From Varroa destructor (lineage: Eukaryota; Arthropoda; Arachnida; Mesostigmata; Varroidae), in NCBI RefSeq assembly GCF_002443255.2, contig NW_019211455.1, positions 20,931,126-20,995,125 on the forward strand: a stretch of 64,000 bases of DNA, read 5' to 3'. Below the pieces are notes generated by a model, which worked only from the letters and a program-made list of their open reading frames with translations, made no database searches and was not told the origin of the DNA. Positions within the stretch are counted from its first letter, which is position 1, and every line of letters starts with the position of its first letter. Shown one piece after another: positions 51,554-64,000 of this stretch. The position numbers and the translations under genes are program-made.

Positions 51554-54500
51554 GTGAGCTGTGAAGACTCAACAACAACAATCGTCGCGCCTGTTTTATG
51601 AGGTATTTACATGTTCGCATATCATATTTAATTTATACAACGTACATATGACATTTGACAATAGATACCTTTAGACGAAATGTCTGCTTATTGTACAATG
51701 CGAGCGCATTGTTAATTGGAAGCGATGACGTCCTGGAAACATCAATTGTACGGATAATATTAAGGTGGCGAGATCGACACAGGCGGATCACCAAGTGGTC
51801 ACTGGTAATTCGTGTGTTCCCTTACCAAAACAGCAAACAAAGGCCTCCTAACGCCGGTGACGCAGGTAGTCAGAATGACGCTGGACGGAAACAGGTGGTT
51901 GCTTGCCACTAAGGGGAAAAAATAACCTGGTAAACGCAATAGGGAGAAGTCGACACGCGCGATACACCTCTGAAGGTCGACTCTGTATTAGTTGGTTGGT
52001 TGAATACACAGTTGGACAGGCTTGTCGGTCTACTTGAATAGGATTAGATATGCTGAACTTGGGCAAAATTTCCTATAATACCGGCAAGTCGCTAGCAGTC
52101 TTGACAAAGAGAAGGCTGCACTCAAGATATCACGATATAATAAAAACGTATCAGTGGTAAATACTTCGACTACAAGCAACAGAAGAAGGATAACGGTAGG
52201 TCGAGTTAATGGAAAACCGACTTATAGCAAGAAAAGGGTTTGTATGGCAAATCGATGCGTCGTTTATTAGAATTTCTATGATTTGTGATACCAAATCTTC
52301 AAGAAAGGAACATGAAGCACAGGGTCATAGAAACCAAACTAGGTTACATTCACGGATCGTACTATAAGGGCAGTAAGAAAGCTGATTTCCTTTGAACAAA
52401 CAAATAAAGGTGACAATTATTGATAGAAATTCAACACGTTTTGCACTCCAGGAAGCAGTCCATCGGCGATGTGCGTCGAGGTTGACCCCGTTAGTTTTCA
52501 CATAGACAGTTTGCGTATAATTCGTGCTCACTGAAGATCCGAAACTAAACATTGCTCATAGCACATGTTGTCGCTAGTGCAGTTACATTTCACATATCTG
52601 GAGCCGTCGCCGGGGTCTGTCCTGCTGCCCAAGCCGAAGCTATCTACTTTTGGGTGAACGAGGTTACAGTTCTCCGGTTCTCGCTTACGAACCAAGAAAC
52701 TCTTTTATCTTCTTAGGCCACATGGCGAGAATGTACAGATTTACCCATTTATTACAGCCTAGAGTTACATTAATCCATCGGCGGAGCTGCCACTCGAATG
52801 TGTTTAGACTACAAACGGATGCTGTGATACACGATATTTCAAGTATTGCGATGGCGGAGTGAGAGGATAGAGAAAACTGTTATACATGCTGAGTTCATGC
52901 CCTTTTTTTGATAGCCGACGGAAGTGAAAATACAAGCATCTACATAAATACTCATAAAATATCAATACGACAACACTTGAAACACTTTGCAATGGATCAA
53001 GGCCGAATTTGCATGGTCCATGGCAAAATGTCTTTTATCGTCAGTCGTAGTACATCTATTCCATAGTTTGTTCGTCTCGCTCCCACCGGATGCATCGTAC
53101 CGCTCTATAAGTATAGTTTCACGGTAGAACCGTTGGCTCTGCACTGTGCCTGGTCCCTTTGCTCCCGCCAAATCGCCAACATGTCTCGCAACTACAAGAA
53201 CGTTCCGTACATTTCCATTTGGCAGGCGGAGTATTTTGTGTTCTAGCCACTACACAGTTCATCACTATACGTTCATCGACATACACATAAATTGAAAGGA
53301 CGGTGTTATTGCCGCTCGTATTGAAATTGCTGCTACTGGTGCCGCTGTTGCGGATCTTCCTGCCGTTCGTGGCGTTCTGGCACATATTTGATGCATGTAT
53401 CCTGTCGTCAACGCGCTTGGCCACGCATGTTGCTATCACGCCGCGCACCAATATATAGTACAAGGAGACAGATATTTGACTGTCTCTTGGTACCGCACCT
53501 TACCACATCGTAGCGGTCAGCTTCCGTTTCCTTTTCCAAGCTGACGTTTCCGGAGTTACCGAAGTTTACCCATATCCTGTTTGCCCCTTTCGACTATTTC
53601 ACTTCCTATATTCGTCGGGCGATTCATGGCGGCGTAGAGATCAGGCAGGCCTACTCATTTTTTCAGACTACAGCCGGCAAGTTAATAACAATCAAAATAA
53701 AAGTTGCGCTAGCAGTTCGATGGTGCCTCGCAATCTTGCCTGCCAAGGTTATGATTATTGTTTGTATTATGACTACTATTGTTATTACAACTACTGCTAA
53801 TTAAACTATGTGATAGCTGTTAATTTTATATCGACTATGGATTTTTTCGTGTTTGTCAGCATCAACAATGCGTTGAAGACGAGCGAATAGCAATGGATCA
53901 CCAAATCCAAGTTGTAGAAAGATCCAGTAGTAACTTACTGTTACAATATGAAATTGCATTAAGATTCACTTCTGTCTGTAAGTGTTTAGGAGGTCCTCGT
54001 CGTTTTTGCCCTCGTTCAGTGCACGTCGTAGCGTAACGTAACGTATCGTATCCAATCTCAGTAGTGGAAGACATATCGATACATTATATAAAAGATATCA
54101 TTGGAGTCTTGGAAGTTTTTGTTAGAAACAAACGTGTCCGGCATATTTTATAAATGTGCAGGCACGTATATATACGTGATAGCATCCAGTTCTAATGACG
54201 ACCGGGCGACAGAATACACGTGTATAAACTGAAGGCATAAACAGTCAAATTGACTTTGTTTTGAATCAATAGGGGCCGAAGTGCCGCCTATGGCAGTTAT
54301 CCTCTGAAATCGAGCTCTGTACGAAGGAATATGTAGATATGATGTATATTCAGATGAGGCTGTGTTGCGTAAAACATTTCTTTACCAACGTATGCGCGAT
54401 CCAAGGCTGGTCCATTACGTTTCGAGACTTTTATGCGAGACAGCGAATGGTTCGACGGACCACACATCTTGGGTCTAGAGATATATAACGTTGTCTATAG

Positions 54501-57500
54501 AGCTAGTAAGATTCAAACTTGATTTCAAAACAACGATTGCTTCACGGATATGATAAGAAGACTATCTGTAATTATATATGGCCAAGGTCCACAGTAGACA
54601 ACCGCAATAATTGTGTATATGGATTCCATAAAGGGAAAAAAATCTCTATCTATTAACATGAGTTATCCGAGGTGTTACTACGGCTGTTACTTCATACGTC
54701 TTTGACAAAATTTGCCGACGCAGATAAATCTGATAGACGAAGTTCATTTAAAGATCAGAGCTAGAAAGCTTCTTATTATGTCCGCCGGTACTATAATGTA
54801 AATAATAATAGTAGTACACAGCATATAATGGTATATGAGTGGCAATAAGAAAATAGTATCTAGTATAGTCCTTCCTTTCCAGCCCTTCATTCTGTTCCTT
54901 ACGAATTGGGTCTGTCTAAACCTAGAACATTCATTCAAACAAACGAATAAAACGAAACGATGTTGTCTATAGTCGGATGCACCTTCTTTACTGTACCTGT
55001 TGTCGTTTTTCTCCTATCTGACTTTACTGGCCTCTCCAGCAAGAACTCTTCCTGCGACAGATGACCAATGCAGCATGAGCGGCATACGACCCGCAGTGGG
55101 CGATGTACTAGAAGCAAGAATGCCTACATACGCATTATCGTACTATATATTAGAATATTTCCTTCGGAAGCTATATAACAGTTTCGGGACGGCCTGGCAG
55201 CAAGATCTCGGTGAAGCGGCGTGTTTGCTGACTAGCATCAGCTGAAACCCAACGTCACTGAAAAATCGCTAAAAGAGACAATGGAAAGCAGTAAAAACCC
55301 CATTCTTGCCACTGGGAGGCCAATGGTCTTCAAGCAGATTTGGCGGATTACCTAGATCCCTCACTGTCGATTTCTATTGTTGTTACTAATGTTTTTACGG
55401 GTTATGTCATATCCTTTGCATCACACATTTGTCCAGTTTTGTATAACGAGGTTTATAAAACATAACGAAACGTTTGGCCGATAAAACAATGCACGGCAGT
55501 ACCTTGACAGATTACTGGTCAACTAATATCAGCAATAATTTCCGTAAAGGATAATTAGGAATTTGTAAAGAACTAGAGCAATTACGGGTTCAACGGTTTC
55601 AACCATATAGGATATAGAACGCACCGTGTTGGTTGGCTAATACTAATAGCGTATATTGGTGTGAAATTAAGCAAAGTTTACATCCTGTTTAGTTCCGGAA
55701 CGATGAACGGATAGCAATTATCTATTTACTGACGACTATAAATTGCCGTACTTCCACAATATTGTAAATCTTCGTTTTTGGAAACATCTTTTTGCGACGG
55801 ACTGAATAAACTCTATCTGTCCGTCGATTAACTGGAGATTAAGATGTTTTTATCCCTCTGAAAGCAGATCTCGCTAGCCAGTGATTTTGGATTAGGCCAG
55901 CCACAGAACAAGCAGACTCACTTAAGGTTAAGATTAAATTAAAGTTACTTCAGAAGTCTTAGTAATTGCTGTGCAATTTTTTAAGAACATTATAAAATAA
56001 TAATTACTATTAACATTTCCTGTTAAATTTTGCCCACTATGGGAAGCTCCTGACAACTGTTCTGTTCGAAGTTCCGGTGCCTTTTGAGTGTTGTCGTGAG
56101 AGATAAAGTTTGGCAGCGGAAACGCTTAGCCCCACTCTCTGCTCGGGCAAAGACATATCAGGCAATCGGAGCAGCTCAGTTTCTCGCCTATTAGATTAGA
56201 CCATCTAAGGCTGACTAGTTAAAAGAGCCCTTATCGCATGCAAACGTCACGGGCAACTACGGACTTCGTTCCGAGATTGCAAGAATATTTTGACGCGGTC
56301 CCTTGAGTAACATATATTAATACTCGAGAAATATAATGCCAAACATTGTGTGTAACCTTCATGATTCGACGGAGTGACGGGATGACCCTACGAAACTTTT
56401 ATGACTCACTATAAAGAGCATTGCTAATCAGCTGTAAGGCATCGTTTCATAGAAACAGTCTAAAATGCGTATATTATATAAAGGCGTATGATTGGCACAT
56501 TCCGCCATATTTTGTTGACACAGCAAGCTTTTCTGGCCGTACGCTGCTACATATATGGTCAACGTGAATCAGTAACACGATTTTTCCGCCCTGATGAAGC
56601 GCTGTCGTATAGAGCGGTTCCATGGCGAAAACCTCGAGATTGAATGTAATTAAATTAACAGTGTAGTACTAGCTAGTAGAAAATTCAGCTATTCACTTAA
56701 ATAGAGGGAATCCATTTCATATTGCAATGTTTATTGTTTCAATATATCTACAATGTGCGAGCTGACTAGATAGTCGTCATGCGGTTATTACCTATGTAAC
56801 GAAAATTGTATTAGAAGATACCGAAGACATACGAGGCGACGATGCATCAGATGGCATCACAAATTGACTAATTTTGTGTACTGCACGAAAAATAGGCTAT
56901 CATTACCTGACCGAACCCGCTAAAAAATGCACACAAAAGCAATTTCTTTTTTCGTATTTTAACGTGTTATATAAATATCTAGTAGCGCACTAATGAAATT
57001 TGCTGGGCAGACAGTGCAATGATTTGGTAGCTATATATCCCACAGCTGAACTGGTATCGGATACCGGTCTCCATTAAAGGTACGACCTATTTAAAAGCAA
57101 TAGCTCTTTACACCCGTATCGGTTCGTTCATTCAGCAATGTGCGTCTCGCTGGGATGAACCCATATCAGGGCTGGCTCGGCAAGGTTTCTAGATTACGAA
57201 TGGCTCGGGAAAATGAACGCGATCCGTTCGAGCTAACGGTCATGTAGTAAACCTCTTTCCTCTAAACCCTGCCTGCCTTAATGCGTGGCCGTAATTGCAT
57301 TGAAAATGCATACATACATACATGCTTTCGTCGAGAATGGTATCAGCTACCTCATTACATAACGCACAATTAAGTGTTCCGAACATATAATTGTCGTTTT
57401 TGACAAGAGCTAATGTGAATTGCGCAATTGCTGATGCGCATCGAGCGTAAGTAACTGATATTCAATATCGAATACGGGCCGCAATGATGGTGATTTAATT

Positions 57501-60500
57501 TGCTATCGCTCTATGTGAATTTACGGCTTTGCCCGTAATTTCCAGATCAGGCTCGAACCTTGCTCATGAAATACGAAAGGCTCAAGTGATAGTGAGGCTG
57601 TCGGTCTGTCTATTGCTAACCATTGTATCTAGTTGGTGTGATCAGAAGAGCTCCTTTTTTCAGATCAGAAGAAGCTTTTTCCACTCTCGGTGTCCGCTAG
57701 AGCGGCAATTTTCTATTCTACGTCAGCGACTGTATCCCACGGGCCGGACTATTGCGCCGTAATGAAAGCGGTATCCTTCTTCGGTAGATGGCAAGTTGAC
57801 TAGAGGTGTTCTCGAACGGACGTGGAAGGCGTTTAGGTGCTCACGCGTCTCGCTTGAGCTGATGTTGCTAATCTCGTTGGGCTGGAATGATCAATCCCGA
57901 GCTCAAATGTGATGAACGCATCAGCGTCCGCTTCAGAACTTTCTAGAAGCATTAAATTGATTTATATTTAAATTTCTCTGATCTGGACATAATGCGTAGA
58001 TGATCCGTAAAGTGTCAGACGTACACGCCTTACCTGTGAAAGATGCGCCATCACCTAGAATTCAAAATTGTTATTTCATTATATACTCACTTAGCACTGA
58101 TATCCTGCTATGCTCTACATGGTAACATTTAATATAGTACGTACTGCTTGTCCCGTGGCTTTCTTTATATTTTTATACAACGTTCCAGTTTGATCACTGC
58201 GTCCATGAGATCGATGGCTCATTGACTTCAATTCTCTACGCTATGAAACAGAAGGGTATTTTCTAGGATCTTGGTTAGTTACCTAATTTAAGACTATATT
58301 TATATGATAACCTTTACCTTATGTTGGGCTCGCGCTGACAGCACGTAACCTACGGTATGTTTCTTCTTGGCCTTAAGTAGATCTGCTTCATATGTAGGAC
58401 AAGCATCGATAGTGCTCGCTGTGATTCCGTCGCACAATCTTTACTGACGAAATCCGTTAACTCATGGCTTCTCAGCATGGGTGAGATATATAAGGCAGTT
58501 GGCTAAGTTGTGGATGGTATAATTGCAACTACAGGACTATGCAGATCCTAGTAAAGCTGTGCTAGGTTTTCCTGTTCCCGATCGTCCTGAGAAGCAGCCT
58601 ATACCATGGCCGAGTTTAGTTGCCAGTCCTATGCGTGCAAATCTCTACATAGCAACTAGCACGTTGCTGAACCTAGAGCGTATTACACGAGTTACCGGTC
58701 CCATGCGACAAGGATACTTCCATTTAGCGGGCACGGATATAATGTCTCGATGTATTTTCAAACTGAGACAGCAATTCAGTCCGAGATAAGAAATCCTCCG
58801 AAATTAAATGTCAGCGGCCCGTCAGGCGTTTGAGACGCAACAAAATACAGAAATGCGCGGTAGCTAGATCTCTTTGTTCAGGTTTTCTGCAAAAGGATAC
58901 TGTGTACGAACAACTTGTGTATAGAATGTTGGCTGGTAACACACTGACGATTAATGAGGAAGCACGTTTCATTTCCCCGTTCCTCGCCCGTTCTTCCAAG
59001 GCCCATGTCGGTTGTGTCGATAAACTGCTGCTCTGCCCTGTAGGCAGCTGTATAAAACTGGATTTTGGTGAACGCTTTCAGCTCACGTCTATAGACATCG
59101 TATCCACTATCGATGTGCACTATTGCAGACAAGCATGCGAAGATACGAAACTTAGCAATACCATAGGTCAACGTGAACTACAAGTTCCTGAGTATGCCAA
59201 AGTTAGTTACGGTTTAATTAGTAGAGAGCTATCGAGTAAGTAGCTGTTGAAATGCAATCCTTTATAAAGTTTGTACATCCGTTGGCCACGGCTAAGCTCG
59301 GCCATGCCCGTCTCGACAACATATGCAAACGAACTCTGCTGGTTTCCTAATATAGCTGGAATTTTTTTATGGGGGCTTTAACAAAGAACAATCCTCAGAA
59401 CTGTTTGTCTGTGTTCGTGTGGCTGGTCTACAATGTCTACTACCTGTTTCTGCAGTACATAAGAAGAGGTAAATAGAAGGATTGAGTTGTCTCTCTAGTT
59501 GTCGTTTCCTGCAGACGCTAATCGCCAGCGTAATTTAACGTTATCATTATCCGCAACGTGAAGCATAAAAAAAACAGCCGAAGTTGAGGTCTATTATTAA
59601 TCTGCTTGAATTTCGCTTCGATGATCTAATATATGAAATGAATCATTCTAGTCTGCTTCCGTACCGGTGCAGTAATAACGTGTCTATCGGCTGAGGTTAG
59701 GGCCAGGAGAAATGGCCTAAGTTCGAAGTCGAACGTAAACAAACTTTGTCTCATGCTGCGAATAACCCGTCGCCTAAAGCAGCAATGCTTAATGGCACTA
59801 CCGGATATAAAACTTGAACGTTACTTTTATAGCTTTATTGTGCATACACAGCCCGAAGATCTCAGGAAGGCGGCGCTACGTTAGAATAACATAGCAACAG
59901 ACGAAATTTGCTGTGGCAAAGCCGATGTCTAATAGAAGATATGTGGTTGCTATCGCGTTGCCTTTTTTGACGTTAAACTGACTCTCTTTATTAAAACTGC
60001 TCTCACAGTGTCTATTTCGCCCGCGAAAGACTGAAAACTGTGGGAGTTAACGGACACTCGAAGGGGCGCCGGTGCCCTCTGTACCTTTGCTTCTTCCTGC
60101 AGCATCATAATCAAACATAAAACCACGGCTATATTGATGCATTCATGTAGAATGGTGATTCAAACAGTGAAACAATGTAGTCAGGACTACCAGCTGCAGC
60201 ATGCCGCCTTAGCATTCGCCATTCACCAAGCCTTCTGCCGCAGTCGATTAGGACCGTTTTTGCCACGACTATTATTACTATTGAATATACGTGTCGCACT
60301 GCGTTTCTTTAGTAAGAGCCTGCGGAGCGACTTATTCGAAGACACCCCTAGCAAACATATTTAATACCAACAGGCGGTTTCCTCTAAATCTACAAGCTAG
60401 CTTCGAACAACCAAATCAGAATAGGCTTTGGAAGTCTTTGTTGGACGATCAGATATTCCCACTCTTAGCTTGCAAGCCTCTAAGCCACCCACGTGCTTCG

Positions 60501-62105
60501 AGGGCTTGATTCAACCCCACTCGCATTGCCCACTTGCAGGCGGAGGATGATGTGGTGCTTTTTTCCATATTCAAGACTGGCCAATAGCCGGAGACTGCTT
60601 AACTGGCTTTCATCAAGGGGATCGTTCCAGGGTACGCCGCCAGAGCAAGCACGCAGCCGGCTTTATCAGTTACTGCAAAAACTTCGGGTTCAGTAGTCTC
60701 TAAGGCTAAAACAAGCTGTTAGTAACTGAAAGCAGCAGCGCGGCATCCACTCGCGAGAAATGGTCAATGGGGAGCAAGTTAGCTGGGCTGTAGGCGCGAT
60801 TCTATAAAGGTTTGCCTCGTATCCCCCTTATCTAGAGTGCAGTATGGTCGTGGGGTCGGTGGTAGAGTGGGTGCCGGCGGATGTCCAGCGGCTATCGCAG
60901 GCAGGCAGGCAATTATAACGAGCGGCAATGAGTAGTTGAAGAGTTGAATGAAAGGAGAAGAGCGCGCTAGCTGTGTGGCTTGCCCAAAGTATTGGAAGGT
61001 CCTACAGCTCTAACGTTTGAACGGTCAGCGAGCTTCGTGCACACGACGATCAACAAGGGATAGCATCAAGCGGAGCAAGCCAGGGGTGGCTCATCGTTGC
61101 TTATAATCGCAGCGAGGGTCGGCAAGAAGGAAACGTAGGCAAAATAGGATACACTATGGTGCTAGCCAGCGGTGAAGTAAAGATAATATTTAACGGGGCA
61201 ACGGCTACATCGCACGGGTGACGAACGCAATGGAGGCAGCTCACGGCAGTACACTTGCACTGATAACAGTATGATGTTGTGCTTTTGCAAAAATGGTGCC
61301 GATCTAGGAGTAACTAGTTAGTTAGGGGCATGCCAAAAGAACTCTCGATGATCGACGTGCAAATGCTTTTAACAGAACAGAATCACGTCTGTACAACGTG
61401 TGCAGGGCTCGGGACAATTATCGTCACTATAAATTCGTAATTAGAGTCAGGACAGGTAGGCCGGTAAAGGAATGCTCATAGGTCTCAAAGTCGTTTTATT
61501 AAAACCTATGCGATAAGCGCGCAAATAGCGTCGTGGTATCACCTATATTGTTGGAAAGACAGTCAGCTCTGTGATGGGATTTACGAACTCCTTCTCGTTT
61601 GAAAACGCCAATGGAGTGAGAGCAGACGTCGAATAAAAAAATATTAATATAGGGTATTAGGCTTGGTACACGTGAAAGCAAGAATGGGTCCTAGCGACAA
61701 TAAACAACAGGGTTTTCTATTCTGATATCTGTTATGATCGCCAAATGCTATCTGTTTTATGGAAAGATGCAATATACATAAGCCTTTCATGGTGCCAAGT
61801 TTTTTTTGTATTATTTTCATTACTCATTTTATACCCTATCCACAGTTAGAGTTAGATCCTAAGCCTTTGAGTTCTGTGAAATGAGCGAAGTTAAATGATG
61901 ACTATAGCTAGCCATTTGTAACAGACTGAACGACGCGATGCGTAGAGGCGCAAGATTTGACATATCGGCTTGACTAGTAACGTAATCCCATGCTGTCTAT
62001 TACATTGTTGGAAACGCAGGGCTGTTACAGGACTGCTGTAATTAAGCGACTTTAAGAATGCGGACGTATCGATTCTCTGTAAAACAATATGGACTGATCA
62101 ACGTA

Positions 62106-62139
62106 TTCGGTAGTTAACCAAATAGTTCTAACTACCGAA
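62106..62139. repeat. 11-bp perfect inverted repeat
   Basis: ttcggtagtta at 62106-62116 is repeated inverted at 62129-62139 around a 12-base centre. It lies only about 100 bases before the longer hairpin at 62243. Confidence 0.75.
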
Positions 62140-62242
62140 AAGCCCGTATGATGAAACCTCGAAAAAGAGATCTCTTGTAACCCATTGAAAACAATTAGAC
62201 CGAAGAAGACGCGGATTGCTCAATTATTCTTTTCACCCTTTT

Positions 62243-62297
62243 TACTGGGGAAGAAGAGGTACCAGTCGAATAGACTGATACCTCTTCTTCCTCAGTG
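62243..62297. repeat. About 25-bp imperfect hairpin with 5-base loop
   Basis: ggaagaagaggtaccagtc at 62249-62267 pairs with 62273-62291 at 18 of 19 positions (one C/A mismatch) around gaata. Six more pairs outside the arms, two of them G-T, extend the stem to 62243-62297. The imperfection and the G-T pairs make an RNA hairpin conceivable. A five-base loop is short for a microRNA precursor, and I do not recognise either arm as a known microRNA. Confidence 0.85.
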
Positions 62298-64000
62298 TTA
62301 GTCATCAGCTTGTTCTATGAGTAGAAATATCTAGTCGCATCCTTTAGGTAGCCCCTTCGGACCGAGACGAAGACCATGCGTGTCAATAAGGGAAAGCCGG
62401 CAGAAAACAGTTACCAGAATCGTCGCAGACCTAGATGCATAGAGCCACGATATCGGCATTGAAATGACAACTTTCTCAATAGTTCACTTAGCTTTCTCTC
62501 AATAGTAAACGTCCGTCTATGAATTGCTTATTGTTGAGGGATTCGGGTCAATCCTAGTCCTGCAAGACGGTAGGCGAAAAACCATTGTAAATAAATACTG
62601 ATATTGTTTTACTCCAGAACGCTAGATAAAATCCGTATTACATATTGCAATGGGTAAAAAGCGCGGAAGTCATTCGGGCTTGGTTTGTGCACATTGGACA
62701 TCTAGGTTACTATCGTCGTAAGGGGCCAGCTGATTTCGTAGCACTATAAATGGTCCTATTATAGGAGATTGAATGAAATTTTCGGCTTTCGATTAAGAAT
62801 AAAGCCTATTTTGCCTTATTTATTGTCAATACTATCTGTTTTGATAACTGTTACTTCTCATACTCCTGAGAATTTTCCTTAGCAGTGAACGTGAATCGAG
62901 AGCTAACGCGTAGGGGGCCATTGCTACCTACAACTACGATAGCCATTTGTGACAATGCGTGACTTTTTTTTTGCCGAGAAGTTTTGTTCTTCTCAGACGG
63001 TCATCAAACGGGCCCTGCGCAATACTTACAGTACAGTGAAGCGCTGATGGCAACTACCTTAAATTGAACCACCTTATGAAGAACCGAGCTAGACCCCTTA
63101 ATAGCGATCAGCACCGTGTCCGGCCATTTACACCAAGCTCATTTCGCTGCAGGAATATAAGGAGAAATTACTTGCGAATCTCATTGATGTTAGTTACGAA
63201 CTAAGGTATTAACAACGAGGCGTTAACACAATTTTGAGAGATATACAAAAGCATGATAACCTCAGCATATGACGTGCATGTATACCCTAACTCACATCTA
63301 AGTTTGTCACACCGATATGATACTACGTTGCAAAAAGTTAAGTACATGTTCGTGCCCGTGTTAAAGACATGATGAGAACTATACAATCGCCTAATAGCAG
63401 TATATCTTCTTAGTATTGTTTCCATGTCGCTTACAGATCTATTAAGAAAAAAACCCATTAAACCCCAGCATGACCCACCTAAAGTGGTGCCTAATAGCTA
63501 TGTACTATGGGTGCAAAAAAAAATTTACCCTAACTAAGTAAGAAAATACCCTAATGCCGTTGTGAGAAACACTGATCTAAAAAGATCGTCATCGATATTT
63601 TACTCATCCTCCGAAACTCGGCCATACGCTTTCCCTTAAAGCATTGGATGAAAAACGTTTTGAAGAACTTTAGCGGTAGGTTATTCGTGAAGATAGGGGT
63701 GACGATCTAGCGATTCCTTATACTCACTGCTTCTTCGTCGCTTGAAGTTCTCCCAAAGGCCAGTGAATATGATGGGAATTAAAATTTCATTATTTCCTAG
63801 TATGGCTGCCTCTGTGTTGCCCAGAATTGGCAAGGACAACTCTGATTTAGGTTTGAGGTAAGGGCGTAGTTCATAACGTTTTCTATGGAACATCGGACGC
63901 AAAGGCGTTTCTTCACCATGGCCATTGCCTCAACGTGTGCATCAAAAGGAAAGGGGATTTTCGAAACGAAATTAGAGGAACATGACGATTGTGGTTTTTA

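Larger units (their letters stand above)
51554..64000. other. AT-rich stretch with no supported gene
   Basis: The longest open frame is 58830-59243 plus, 137 codons, which is at the length expected by chance and has no recognisable domain. Minus frames at 52962-53463 overlap each other without a clear winner. A GC-richer part at 60500-61300 could be regulatory. The notable structures are the hairpins at 62.1 and 62.2 kb. Confidence 0.5.

Noticed and set aside
58830..59243. Plus-strand frame of 137 codons
   Set aside because: It is the longest frame outside the Bicaudal-C-like gene but still at chance length. It has no domain, and an antisense frame of 97 codons overlaps it.
1..64000. CRISPR arrays, bacterial operons, rRNA genes, viral genes
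   Set aside because: No regularly spaced direct repeats, no ribosome-binding-site-led gene clusters, and no recognisable rRNA or viral protein motifs were seen; the split gene marks this as eukaryotic.

Overview
The window looks like animal nuclear DNA. It is AT-rich, with scattered dinucleotide and trinucleotide repeats and homopolymer runs, and it shows no operon-like packing of genes. The one gene I recognise is split into short exons by GT-AG introns of about 190-950 bp. Its protein is closest in organisation to Bicaudal-C, an RNA-binding translational regulator of animals. The residues I can compare fit an arthropod-type Bicaudal-C. A mite or other arachnid is possible from base composition and gene style, but that is only an impression.

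Region 1-8 kb: a Bicaudal-C-like gene on the minus strand, with seven exons between 8006 and 2449. All six introns are GT-AG and every junction keeps the reading frame. Joined, the exons give 2268 bases, or 755 codons plus a stop. In order the protein has a degenerate KH-like unit interrupted by about 80 extra residues, a KH domain with GRKG, a second KH-like unit, a KH domain with GNNG, an unusual spacer of about 105 residues, a third KH-like unit, and a Ser/Asn-rich tail. The C-terminal SAM domain normal for the family was not found. It may lie beyond position 1, in an exon I missed, or be lost. The start is also uncertain.

Region 8-64 kb: mostly AT-rich non-coding DNA. For about 40 percent GC, chance alone predicts open frames up to roughly 135-140 codons in a window this size. 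Most open frames here fall under that limit and carry no recognisable domain, so I do not call them genes. A few short open blocks have convincing splice signals and are listed as low-confidence, unrecognised exon candidates: 34258-34409 minus, 35019-35222 plus, 47479-47784 minus and 48394-48598 minus (with a poly-alanine tract). GC-richer blocks at 12.3-12.6, 23.6-24.1, 38.1-38.5, 49.9-51.5 and 60.5-61.3 kb may be exons or promoter/5'UTR sequence.

The most unusual non-genic structure is a set of short, nearly perfect palindromes with 16-19 bp arms and 2-7 base centres, at 15.5, 20.3, 28.3 and 62.2 kb, plus weaker ones. They are far too long to be chance. No transposon, rRNA, tRNA, CRISPR array or virus was recognised.
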